A stretch of DNA of 64,000 bases from Methanosarcina sp. KYL-1 (GTDB taxonomy: Archaea; Halobacteriota; Methanosarcinia; Methanosarcinales; Methanosarcinaceae), in NCBI RefSeq assembly GCF_024372725.1, contig NZ_VOUA01000003.1, positions 220,354 through 284,353 on the forward strand, written 5' to 3'. The number at the start of each line of letters is the position of its first letter. The stretch's first letter is position 1. The notes under the pieces were generated by a model that was given only the letters and a program-made list of their open reading frames with translations, made no database searches and was not told where the DNA came from. Made by a program: the position numbers and the translations under genes. This document shows positions 34,648 to 42,723 of the stretch, piece after piece.

Positions 34648-34675
34648 ATAACATATGTTATATAACATATGTTAT
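34648..34675. promoter_or_regulatory. Double palindromic operator upstream of the ABC operon
   Basis: ATAACATATGTTAT occurs twice head to tail (34648-34661, 34662-34675); each is a perfect 14-bp palindrome and the whole 28 bp is also palindromic. The central TATGTTATATAACATA is identical to the core of the palindrome in front of the intact TetR gene (40240-40257). It lies between the divergent truncated TetR gene and the ABC operon, where a repressor would control both. Confidence 0.8.
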
Positions 34676-34779
34676 TCAACGGCGGTCTATCTGCCGTCCA
34701 GAACAAAATTTGACAGACTCAATTTCGAAACACTTGATGATTTGATTACAATGTTTTGTTATCGAAGAGGGGAAAAATC

Positions 34780-35949
34780 ATGAAATCCATGCTTTTCGTA
34801 CTTGCTTTACTTCTGTTATCGGCCCTCCAGGCCTCTGCAGCAGATACCACACAGGCCGATGGAACAGGTCCGGCCCGCATAGCCGAACTCTACAGTGACA
34901 TAGAGTCCTTTGATGTAACACTCTACTCAGCCAAGCCGGAAGAGAACCTGACCCTTGAGACATCTCTGATCAGGCCGGGAAGAGGGAGTGAAGAAACCAT
35001 TGCCAGACAGGAATTTTCAACCGGTAGTCTTCCTGCTAATACAAGAGTTACGAAAGTTGGCTTCTGGAATATCAGGAATCCCGAGCGTGGGTCTTATACT
35101 CTGAGAGCAAGGCTTATGGAACAGGGGCAGGTACTTTCAGAAGCGGAGTATGATTTTGTTTACGGCAGCTACTCAGCTTCCCGACTTCATGTAGATGATC
35201 TTGTCCCTAACTCCGACGGGATCTCTGTTGTACTCTCCCCAAATCAGGCTTCACTTTTTGATATCGAATATATGCTTGTAAACGGCCACGACGTAATCCA
35301 TGAAACAAAAACCGAAAAGGCATCCTTGACCAGCGTTCCGGAAACCTTTTCTGCATCCTGGGGTACTCTCCTTGAGAACAATAAGGAGTATGCCGGAAGA
35401 GTAAAGGTTCATGTTTACTCCCCGGGCCAGGGGTTTATAGCTCTAACAGAGCGTTTCACTGCCAGAGACGATGCCGAGATTACTGACATCTATGAAGATG
35501 AGACCGGAGCAAGTGCAACTGTTTTAGGGCGTTCCCAGGTGCCTTTTGAAGGAAGTCTGGTTTTTTCCGTATATAAAGTACAGGAAACTTCAGGACGCGG
35601 CAGTCCGATGTTTGTTGAATCCGTCCGTGAAAGAGTCCCGGTTCTTTTGACCGATGACGATGAAACCGTTGAGGTCGCCTGGAAAGAAAGGCTCACTGAA
35701 GGAGTTTACAGGCTTGATATTGAACTTATCGGCAACGACGGAGATGTTATCGAACGCAGGGAAACCATTATTGAATCTGACCTTTCACCCGTAGATGAGA
35801 GTGAGTCAGGCCCTGATACAGGAAATGAAAGCTCAGACGAAGACGCCGGGAATGGTATCAACGGCTCTTCGGTTATTGCCGGAACTGCGGGGCTTGCAAT
35901 GGTTTTTTCCTTTTTTAAAAACCGGAATAAAAACCCAAAAAGGCCGTGA
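34780..35949 (+). CDS. Exported, C-terminally anchored protein of the ABC operon
   Basis: 389 residues from ATG 34780 (GAGGGG eight bases upstream). Signal peptide at 1-22 (MLFVLALLLLSALQASA), an all-beta extracellular region of about 300 residues, an acidic Ser/Asp linker (VDESESGPDTGNESSDEDAG) and a C-terminal hydrophobic helix with a basic end (VIAGTAGLAMVFSFFKNRNK). It resembles proteins encoded next to MacB-like exporters in Methanosarcina, but I know no named family. As the first gene of the operon, with its stop overlapping the region of the next start, it is probably the substrate-capture or periplasm-facing partner of the transporter. Confidence 0.82.
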   Translation: MKSMLFVLALLLLSALQASAADTTQADGTGPARIAELYSDIESFDVTLYSAKPEENLTLETSLIRPGRGSEETIARQEFSTGSLPANTRVTKVGFWNIRNPERGSYTLRARLMEQGQVLSEAEYDFVYGSYSASRLHVDDLVPNSDGISVVLSPNQASLFDIEYMLVNGHDVIHETKTEKASLTSVPETFSASWGTLLENNKEYAGRVKVHVYSPGQGFIALTERFTARDDAEITDIYEDETGASATVLGRSQVPFEGSLVFSVYKVQETSGRGSPMFVESVRERVPVLLTDDDETVEVAWKERLTEGVYRLDIELIGNDGDVIERRETIIESDLSPVDESESGPDTGNESSDEDAGNGINGSSVIAGTAGLAMVFSFFKNRNKNPKRP

Positions 35950-35954
35950 ATCCC

Positions 35955-37124
35955 ATGCGTTATGAACTTTTAATTGCTCTCAGGCAGCTTCGGGCAAGAA
36001 AATTCCAGACCCTGCTTTCGGTAGGAGCAATAGCTCTCGCTGTAATGATACTTACGGTTTCCCATTCTCTTCTGCTAGGTGTTACAGGGGAGATTTATAA
36101 CATTACCGTGGACAAACTTCCTCATGTCTCGGTCTCTCCGGAGGAAGGTGAGGACTACATCTATCTCTACGGTACTCTGGTAGGAAGGATTGGCTCAATT
36201 GAAGGAGTTACCGCAGTTTCTCCTTTCCTTACAGGGCAGGCTTCTTTCAGGTTCAAGGACAATTCCCTTAACTGCGAGCTTAGAGGTGTGGTTCCTTCAC
36301 AGGAAAATGAAATCAGCTCTATCGAAGAGGATATGGTTGAAGGTAGTTTCCAGGAAATCGAGTTTTCGAGAAATACGGTGGTTATAGGCTCAAAGCTGGC
36401 GGAAAAACTGGAGGTTAATCCCGGGGACTCCGTAGATGTGTCTTTTCCGAATGCAAATCTCCTCTCTCTTAGAGTTGTGGGGATCTTTCATACCGGATCT
36501 CCTCTTGACGAGGTCCTGGCATATACCTCCCTGGGTACTGCCCGGGAATTCTATGATGCCTCGAACGCGGTTAATGGGGTTTCTGTCCGTCTCAGGGATT
36601 TTAACAGGGATACGGAAGTCGCAAACGAGATCAAAAAACTTGGTTATAATGCAAAGGGCTGGACGGAAACAGACCCTGCAATCCTCCGCTTCATTGCTAT
36701 CGAAAGCACTTCAAACGCTGTCATATACGGGCTTATTGTTGTCATAGCCTCTTTTGGCGTGGTCAGCACACTGAACCTTTCGGTTATCAGTGCAAAGGGT
36801 CAGATAGGTATGCTTCGCGCTATGGGTGCGCAGGTCTCAGGCATCCAGAGGATTTTCATCCTCCAGAGCGGGATTCTTGGCCTGCTGGGCGCTCTTTTCG
36901 GCACTTTTGCAGGAGTCCTTATAGCCCTGGCAATAGGACAGTATGAGATCCCGGCAGATCCATCCGATGTTTACGGAAGTATTTCCTTTATCCCCATTGT
37001 CGTGCGCTTTCAGGATATCGTATTCATCATTTTTGCCGTTTTTCTGCTAAACCTGATTACCGGAGTTTATCCTGCGCGACAGGCGGCGAAACTGGACCCT
37101 GTAAAGGCTATAAGTTCAAAGTGA
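35955..37124 (+). CDS. MacB/FtsX-type ABC transporter permease A
   Basis: About 389 residues. N-terminal helix (LLSVGAIALAVMILTVSHSLLLG), a large extracytoplasmic MacB-like domain (about 50-265), then three helices (AVIYGLIVVIASFGVVSTLNL; LQSGILGLLGALFGTFAGVLI; IVFIIFAVFLLNLITG) and the FtsX signature YPARQAAKLDPVKAI. The start ATG 35955 (MRYELLIALRQL) aligns with the paralogue's MYELKIALRQV; a GTG at 35946 overlapping the previous stop is an alternative. It probably dimerises with permease B. Mechanotransmission exporters of this type move lipoproteins, peptides or antibiotics without transporting through the membrane pore itself. Confidence 0.92.
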   Translation: MRYELLIALRQLRARKFQTLLSVGAIALAVMILTVSHSLLLGVTGEIYNITVDKLPHVSVSPEEGEDYIYLYGTLVGRIGSIEGVTAVSPFLTGQASFRFKDNSLNCELRGVVPSQENEISSIEEDMVEGSFQEIEFSRNTVVIGSKLAEKLEVNPGDSVDVSFPNANLLSLRVVGIFHTGSPLDEVLAYTSLGTAREFYDASNAVNGVSVRLRDFNRDTEVANEIKKLGYNAKGWTETDPAILRFIAIESTSNAVIYGLIVVIASFGVVSTLNLSVISAKGQIGMLRAMGAQVSGIQRIFILQSGILGLLGALFGTFAGVLIALAIGQYEIPADPSDVYGSISFIPIVVRFQDIVFIIFAVFLLNLITGVYPARQAAKLDPVKAISSK

Positions 37125-37244
37125 GTGCAGCTGTAATACTATTTCACAGCCTGTTAAAATCTTAACAGATTTGATATTTTGGAAATTATAAAATTGGGTT
37201 GACTAAAAACTCTGATACATAATCATAACCAGGAGCTTATTCAG

Positions 37245-38411
37245 ATGTATGAACTGAAAATCGCTTTGAGGCAGGTATTTTCCAGTAAAAAGCAGACCCT
37301 TTTTGCCATACTTGCTGTTGCTCTTGCAGTTTCCGTGATTACGGTAATGATGGCAATGATTTCGGGTTTTCAGGACGAAGTCGTAACCTCAAGTATAGAG
37401 AATAATCCGCATATTGTCATCAATCCTCAGGATGAGGAAGAAGAGTCCATCCATCTTTACAGGTATAAGTCTGCCCTGATCTCCGAAAAGGAAGGAGTTA
37501 TAGCCGTATCCCCCAAATACCTGGGTCAGGCGGCGCTTGAGTACAGGGACAATGCCGAAGGGGTTTATCTTCAGGGAGTTGACCCTATGGCTGAAGAGAG
37601 TGTTATGAGGGTAAGTGAGGATGTTGTTGAAGGCGATCTCATGACCCTTGTTCATACAAGATACGGGATCCTGCTTGGGGATCAACTTGCAGAAAACCTG
37701 GAGGTAAATGTGGGAGATCGAGTAGATGTCGTTTTTCCGGGCTCGCAAACAACCTCTTTTAAGGTTGTAGGTCTGATTCATACCGGGACTTCTGCAGATG
37801 AGGTCACAGCCTATGCGAGGTTCGACTCGGTTCAGGATTTTTTCAATGAACCGGGAGTTGCAAGCACCATAGAGGTCAGAGTAGCAGATCCTTATCAGGC
37901 AGACGCCATTGCAGGTTCTATTGAGAGAGAAACCGGACTTGATGCTGTAAGCTGGAGCGAAGCAAATGTTGAAATCTTCAGCTTCTTGGAGGCCCAGGCG
38001 GCCTTTGTAAAAATTTTCTACTTCCTGATTTACGGAGTTGCAGGCTTCGGAATTGCAAACACCCTGATCACAATTGTTGCTCAGAGAACCAGGGAAATAG
38101 GTATCCTGAAAGCTATGGGAACTTCGCAAAAGAGCATTATGTTTGTCTTTCTTTTCCAATCCATGATCCTTGGAGCAGCAGGCCTCGTGCTCGGTACAAT
38201 TCTCGGTTATATTGCGACAGTTGCGCTCCAGAGCTATGAGATAGAAATTCCTCCGGAGACGTATTTCGGGCTTCAGACTCTTCCTCTTGAAGTCGAACCG
38301 CTTAATTTTGTGTATGCGGCTTTCTTTGCTTTTATTGTCAATATTCTTTCAGGAATCTATCCTGCGCGGAAGGCTGCAAAACTTGATCCTGTAAAAGCCA
38401 TTGAAAGATAA
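37245..38411 (+). CDS. MacB/FtsX-type ABC transporter permease B
   Basis: 388 residues, paralogous to permease A: MYELKIALRQVFSSKKQTLF, one N-terminal helix, a MacB-like extracytoplasmic domain (IVINPQDEEEESIHLYRYK onward) and three C-terminal helices ending with YPARKAAKLDPVKAI. The 120-bp gap before it holds no gene but has AT-rich DNA that could carry an internal promoter. ATG with AGGAGCTTATTCAG upstream. Two different permeases with one ATPase imply a heterodimeric transporter. Confidence 0.93.
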   Translation: MYELKIALRQVFSSKKQTLFAILAVALAVSVITVMMAMISGFQDEVVTSSIENNPHIVINPQDEEEESIHLYRYKSALISEKEGVIAVSPKYLGQAALEYRDNAEGVYLQGVDPMAEESVMRVSEDVVEGDLMTLVHTRYGILLGDQLAENLEVNVGDRVDVVFPGSQTTSFKVVGLIHTGTSADEVTAYARFDSVQDFFNEPGVASTIEVRVADPYQADAIAGSIERETGLDAVSWSEANVEIFSFLEAQAAFVKIFYFLIYGVAGFGIANTLITIVAQRTREIGILKAMGTSQKSIMFVFLFQSMILGAAGLVLGTILGYIATVALQSYEIEIPPETYFGLQTLPLEVEPLNFVYAAFFAFIVNILSGIYPARKAAKLDPVKAIER

Positions 38412-38432
38412 TTTTAAAGAGGTATCGAAACC

Positions 38433-39116
38433 ATGACAGATGAAAGCCCGGTTATAGAGCTTAAAAACCTGACCAAAGTTTACCAAAACGGAGTTGAATT
38501 TCGCACTCTCGACAATGCAAACCTGAGAATTAAAAAAGGGGAATTTGTTGCAATTGTAGGCCCTTCCGGCTCAGGCAAAAGTACGCTTATGCATCTCATA
38601 GGTCTGCTCGACACGCCCAGTTCAGGGACTCTCCTTATAGACGGCAAAGATGTAACAAAAATGTCGGATAAGGAGCGTTCCGGAATGAGAAACAGGATAC
38701 TGGGCTTTGTCTTTCAGTACCATCACCTGCTTCCCGATTTCACAGCCCTGGAAAACGTAATGATGCCACTCCTGATTGCAGGCAAGAGCAGGGAGAAAGC
38801 AAAAGATGTCGCCGAAAAACTTCTGAAAGAGGTCGGGCTCGAAGGGAGAATGGAACACAGGCCAGGAGAACTTTCAGGAGGGCAGAACCAGAGGGTTGCA
38901 ATAGCAAGAGCCTTGAGCTGCTCTCCTGCAATCGTGCTCGGAGACGAACCCACAGGCAACCTTGATACAAAAACCGGTGACATGATCTATGAACTGCTCC
39001 GCAGGTTGAACAAGGAATATAACCAGACGTTTATTGTAGTTACTCATAATGAGGACCTGGCTTCAAAAGCCGATATAATTATCAGGCTTGTAGATGGAAA
39101 AATCACCGTTCAGTAA
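38433..39116 (+). CDS. ABC transporter ATPase, LolD/MacB type
   Basis: 227-residue ATPase. Walker A GPSGSGKST, Q-loop FVFQYHHLLPDF, signature LSGGQNQRVAIARAL, Walker B AIVLGDEPTGNLD and H-loop VVTHNEDLA are all intact. The length and the NLDTKTG motif fit the LolD/FtsE/MacB group that energises FtsX-like permeases. It is the last gene of the operon, 21 bp after permease B, with AAAGAGGTATCG upstream of the ATG. Powers the exporter formed with the two preceding permeases. Confidence 0.96.
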   Translation: MTDESPVIELKNLTKVYQNGVEFRTLDNANLRIKKGEFVAIVGPSGSGKSTLMHLIGLLDTPSSGTLLIDGKDVTKMSDKERSGMRNRILGFVFQYHHLLPDFTALENVMMPLLIAGKSREKAKDVAEKLLKEVGLEGRMEHRPGELSGGQNQRVAIARALSCSPAIVLGDEPTGNLDTKTGDMIYELLRRLNKEYNQTFIVVTHNEDLASKADIIIRLVDGKITVQ

Positions 39117-39277
39117 GGAGAAAAATGTTAAAAAAATAGCAACTGAACACAAAAAAACTTAAACTTGAGGAAATGGGTCACATTAGAAGATTTTCTTTGT
39201 TGGATTATATTTGCGCTATTTTCGTCGATTCTCATGAGATTGTTTATAAGACCAAAATTTAAACGGAGATGTGAAAT

Positions 39278-39529
39278 ATGACAAGAATTACTAAAAAAGC
39301 ATGGTTTGGCAAGAGAATTCTTGGATGGGGTTATCGTCCCATCAGCTTAGAGGGTTGGTTGGTAACTATAATATTTTTAGTTGCGATTTTTGCTAGCATA
39401 AGTTATCTCGAGAAAACGGCAACTCGTTATGCCATTCTTGCTGTAATCCTGATAGTCTTTCAGATTATTATTTACCTGACTGGCAATGCACCGGGCTCTG
39501 AGGTATGGGATAAGCTAAAGAATAAATAA
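39278..39529 (+). CDS. Small two-helix membrane protein
   Basis: 83 residues. A basic N-terminus (MTRITKKAWFGKRILGWG), then two hydrophobic segments (WLVTIIFLVAIFASISYL and YAILAVILIVFQIIIYLTG) with a short TATR loop between, and a charged C-terminus (SEVWDKLKNK). CGGAGATGTGAAAT precedes the ATG. It lies 160 bp downstream of the ABC ATPase on the same strand, so it could be under the same control. No family assigned; similar small membrane proteins are common in Methanosarcina. Confidence 0.75.
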   Translation: MTRITKKAWFGKRILGWGYRPISLEGWLVTIIFLVAIFASISYLEKTATRYAILAVILIVFQIIIYLTGNAPGSEVWDKLKNK

Positions 39530-39640
39530 CGGAAGCATGTAATGGATGGATAATTTCAACCCCCTCGAGAGCGCCAACCGTGACCCGGGGGTCATGAATC
39601 GGGGTCCCGGCGATACCCTCACCGATAATAATTATTTTTT

Positions 39641-40219
39641 TCATTCCCCCGTCTCCTTATGTTTTATTTGCTGTATACGCAGGAGGTCCTCCCCCATTTC
39701 CAGAAGCAGCTTTTCAGCGGCCCGGTCATCAAGCCAGGACGGCAGATGACCGTTGGCGGCCATGACCGAGATCCCCGTCTGGAAGATCCGCATCTTCAAA
39801 AGCAAGCGCCTGCGCTCATCGTATGTCAAACTGCGCATGGTTTCATCTTCAGCCAGGGCTTCGACCATAGCCTCCAGAACGGTTTCATACGAAGCCATGT
39901 ATGAGTTTTTCTGCATTACCAGTTCACGAAAAAGGACAGGATACTCCCGCGCAAACACCAGACTGGCTTTCCCGATGTTTTCGAAAAGGTTCGGGCCCTT
40001 TTGTTTTGCCAGCAGTTCATCCGTTAGGACAAAAACACGCTCGACCACAGCCTTAATCAAATCGTCAATCGTCCCGAAATTGAGATAGATAGGCGCAACA
40101 GAACACCTGAGCCGTTTCGCCACGCTGCGCGTGGTGATGCCGGCAAAGCCTTCTTCTTTCGCGATGTCAAAAGCGGCTTCTACAATGGTTTCTTTGTCAA
40201 ATTTTGTTTTGGGCGGCAT
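39641..40219 (-). CDS. TetR-family transcriptional regulator
   Basis: 192 residues from ATG 40219 (MPPKTKFDKETI), with AAGAGGTATGT upstream; the upstream in-frame start at 40255 would overlap the operator. N-terminal helix-turn-helix at residues 10-58 (FAGITTRSVAKRLRCSVAPIYLNFGTIDDL), followed by a full helical ligand/dimerisation domain. The 18-bp palindrome CTATGTTATATAACATAG lies 21 bp upstream, so autorepression is likely, and the same core occurs twice before the ABC operon. It is convergent with that operon and is the most likely regulator of it. Ligand unknown. Confidence 0.9.
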   Translation of the reverse strand: MPPKTKFDKETIVEAAFDIAKEEGFAGITTRSVAKRLRCSVAPIYLNFGTIDDLIKAVVERVFVLTDELLAKQKGPNLFENIGKASLVFAREYPVLFRELVMQKNSYMASYETVLEAMVEALAEDETMRSLTYDERRRLLLKMRIFQTGISVMAANGHLPSWLDDRAAEKLLLEMGEDLLRIQQIKHKETGE

Positions 40220-40239
40220 ACATACCTCTTTTGAATAAC

Positions 40240-40257
40240 CTATGTTATATAACATAG
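40240..40257. promoter_or_regulatory. TetR operator (autoregulatory palindrome)
   Basis: Perfect 18-bp palindrome CTATGTTATATAACATAG, 21 bp upstream of the TetR start codon on the minus strand, overlapping where the TATA box would lie. Its 16-bp core is identical to the centre of the double operator at 34648-34675. Confidence 0.8.
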
Positions 40258-40342
40258 AGCATCTGATCTTGTATAAAGAGGTTTGCCAGGAGAAATTTAG
40301 AGTCTTACATCAAATGAATACAGGAGGGTCAAAATAAATTTA

Positions 40343-40367
40343 TGCAGGAGAGGGAATTCGAATCCCT
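40343..40367 (-). tRNA. tRNA 3'-end remnant (acceptor strand and T arm only)
   Basis: On the minus strand AGGGA-TTCGAAT-TCCCT forms a perfect 5-bp T stem with a 7-base TTCGAAT loop, followed by the 7-base acceptor strand CTCCTGC and a discriminator A. The rest of the tRNA is missing. It fits an old integration scar (att site) near the end of the CRISPR array; identity of the parent tRNA is not decided. Confidence 0.5.
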
Positions 40368-40506
40368 GAAATTCTGCATTAATATATTTTCACAGGAGAC
40401 ACCGGTTTTTCTGGAAATTCAAGGCCAGGATTCAGAGCCAGCCCTTTTCTATCCAGCGGTCGCAGTTGTGCTGCCAGTGCTCTTTGTTGGCAAGGATGAC
40501 ATACTT

Positions 40507-42258
40507 ATTTCAATCCACACACCCACAAGGGGTGCGACAGTATTGTTTTTCTTATTTATTCTTTACTATATACCATTTCAATCCACACACCTTACGTGGT
40601 GTGACTTCTTTATACTCGATTATTACGGTATTTACCTATTTCAATCCACACACCCGTGAAGGGTGCGACGCAGGGCCTTCTCCTTCTTCCCTGTTTCTTC
40701 CTGATTTCAATCCACACACCCGTGAAGGGTGCGACGCAGGGCCTTCTCCTTCTTCCCTGTTTCTTCCTGATTTCAATCCACACACCCGTGAAGGGTGCGA
40801 CGATATCCGCAGGTAATCCAGGAGGATTAACTGATGATTTCAATCCACACACCCGTGAAGGGTGCGACAAATAGATAGGTTCTAAATTCTGGAGATTTAA
40901 AGATTTCAATCCACACACCCGTGAAGGGTGCGACGGGGCCGAGTGGGGCGATTTCGGCGGATATTTTATTTCAATCCACACACCCGTGAAGGTGCGACCA
41001 ACAATCCCTGTTGATCACTTCCAGTAACTGTGATTTCAATCCACACACCCGTGAAGGGTGCGACCGGGGTTCCATCGTTGTCAAAATCCCAACTCCATAT
41101 TTCAATCCACACACCCGTGAAGGGTGCGACTCGGGGATGTGCACGCCTTCCAAGCTCCACCCGTTATTTCAATCCACACACCCGTGAAGGGTGCGACAAG
41201 TAGCACAGCCTTCTGACGTCGAGGTAGATATATTTCAATCCACACACCCGTGAAGGGTGCGACGAGAGGTCGCCGTGGGTGGGCCAGAGGGATGTGGGGA
41301 TTTCAATCCACACACCCGTGAAGGGTGCGACCTTGCGGGTTCAGTTCCGAGCACATCGAGTGTGAATTTCAATCCACACACCCGTGAAGGGTGCGACTGT
41401 CATAGGGAATGATATTCCGTATAGCATGATTATTTCAATCCACACACCCGTGAAGGGTGCGACGAAACGTCTCTCAGGGACAGCAAACAACGCAGAAATT
41501 TCAATCCACACACCCGTGAAGGGTGCGACAGGAGACCAGATGTACAGCCGCAGTAATGCAGCCGATTTCAATCCACACACCCGTGAAGGGTGCGACACAG
41601 GATAGAAGCAAATGACAGAATATACGACAGGATTTCAATCCACACACCCGTGAAGGGTGCGACTCGTAAGAGATCAGACCCTAAGCCGGGCAATACTAAT
41701 TTCAATCCACACACCCGTGAAGGGTGCGACTACATACTTCTAAGGTAGCTTTGTTATCCTTCTTAGATTTCAATCCACACACCCGTGAAGGGTGCGACAA
41801 CCAATTTGACAGGGGGCGCAACAATCGAAACAATTTCAATCCACACACCCGTGAAGGGTGCGACTTGCTTTTTATTTCGCATATCGCACGAAAAAAATTT
41901 CAATCCACACACCCGTGAAGGGTGCGACGCTTCTTTCCTGACATCTCCCCGGAGTTCCTGGAGATTTCAATCCACACACCCGTGAAGGGTGCGACGTGCA
42001 AATGCAGCCCGTGAGCATCGGCATAAAAAATTTCAATCCACACACCCGTGAAGGGTGCGACCTCCTTTCAACAACTTGAAACAGTCGCCTTTAATTTCAA
42101 TCCACACACCCGTGAAGGGTGCGACCTGTGGTTTCCTCATCAGTTATCCATCTCCTGTATATTTCAATCCACACACCCGTGAAGGGTGCGACGTTATTTT
42201 ATAATTGGTGGAAATCCTCCATAGCAATTTCAATCCACACACCCGTGAAGGGTGCGAC
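40507..42258 (-). CRISPR. Type I-C CRISPR array, 27 repeats and 26 spacers
   Basis: 32-bp repeat; on the transcribed minus strand it begins GTCGCACCCTTCACGGGTG and ends GGATTGAAAT, the type I-C class with a palindromic CACCC/GGGTG stem. Spacers are 32-36 bp. The leader end is at 42258, next to cas2; the oldest end is 40507. The two oldest repeats are degenerate (40507-40538 with an altered stem; 40575-40605, 31 bp, more altered), and the repeat at 40968-40998 lacks one G. Spacers at 40670-40703 and 40736-40769 are identical. By eye I found no spacer matching elsewhere in the window, but this was not exhaustive. Confidence 0.98.
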
Positions 42259-42422
42259 CGTAAATTAATTCAGATTATACATCAACCTCGTTGATATAGA
42301 TACTTTTTCTAAAATATACTTTTTTGAGTTCAGCGATAAACAGCCACAAAAAATAAATATGATGAACTAATTTTTTCTGCGAACCTCCCAACAAATCAAT
42401 GTTCACTATAGGTTCGCAGAGA
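42259..42422 (-). promoter_or_regulatory. CRISPR leader with two inverted repeats
   Basis: AT-rich 164 bp between cas2 and the first repeat. A short inverted repeat ATCAAC/GTTGAT (42281-42295) lies 23 bp from the array and may mark the integration-anchoring part of the leader. On the minus strand AAGTATATTTTAG (about 42306-42318) is a good TATA box for the pre-crRNA promoter. A 10-bp perfect inverted repeat TCTGCGAACC/GGTTCGCAGA (42376-42385, 42411-42420) begins three bases after the cas2 stop and may end or stabilise the cas transcript. Confidence 0.8.
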
Positions 42423-42713
42423 TTATGCGACTAATAAACCTTCCGGATCGTACCCCTTTTTTGCACCAAAGTGCTCCACCCGATTTTTCCAATTTTTACC
42501 CAAATAATAAAATCTGAGACTATCTTTCTCCTCATCCATGATATCACATAAATAATGTTTAAGCTGTGCAAATTGAGCAGGATCTACAAGGCACTCAAAT
42601 ACAGAGTTCTGGACCCTCTGTCCGTAATTTTCGCACTCTTTTGCCACCTTTCTCAGTCTGCTTTTTCCACCTTGTGATTCTGTATTCACATCATACGTTA
42701 CCAATACCATCAC
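42423..42713 (-). CDS. cas2: CRISPR adaptation protein Cas2
   Basis: 95-96 residues. Ferredoxin-like Cas2 with MVLVTYDVNTESQGGKSRL, the conserved aspartate in beta strand 1, ENYGQRVQNSVFEC and DSLRFYYLG. It forms the Cas1-Cas2 integrase that inserts spacers. Either the GTG at 42713 or the ATG at 42710 is the start; GAGGTG lies 6-9 bases upstream. The start follows the cas1 stop by about ten bases, so the genes are co-transcribed. Last cas gene before the leader. Confidence 0.97.
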   Translation of the reverse strand: MMVLVTYDVNTESQGGKSRLRKVAKECENYGQRVQNSVFECLVDPAQFAQLKHYLCDIMDEEKDSLRFYYLGKNWKNRVEHFGAKKGYDPEGLLVA

Positions 42714-42723
42714 TTAAAACACC

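Noticed and set aside
34756..34779. Upstream extension of the ABC operon's first gene
   Set aside because: GAGGGG is well placed only for the ATG at 34780, which starts a clean signal peptide.
39540..39640. GC-rich stretch CCCGGGGGTCATGAATCGG as a possible RNA gene
   Set aside because: No consistent stem set or conserved RNA motif was found.
40466..41985. Open frames across the CRISPR array encoding repeated FNPHTREGCD or VAPFTGVWIEI peptides
   Set aside because: They are translations of the CRISPR repeat in phase with 66-67-bp units; no ribosome-binding sites and the array is clearly a CRISPR.
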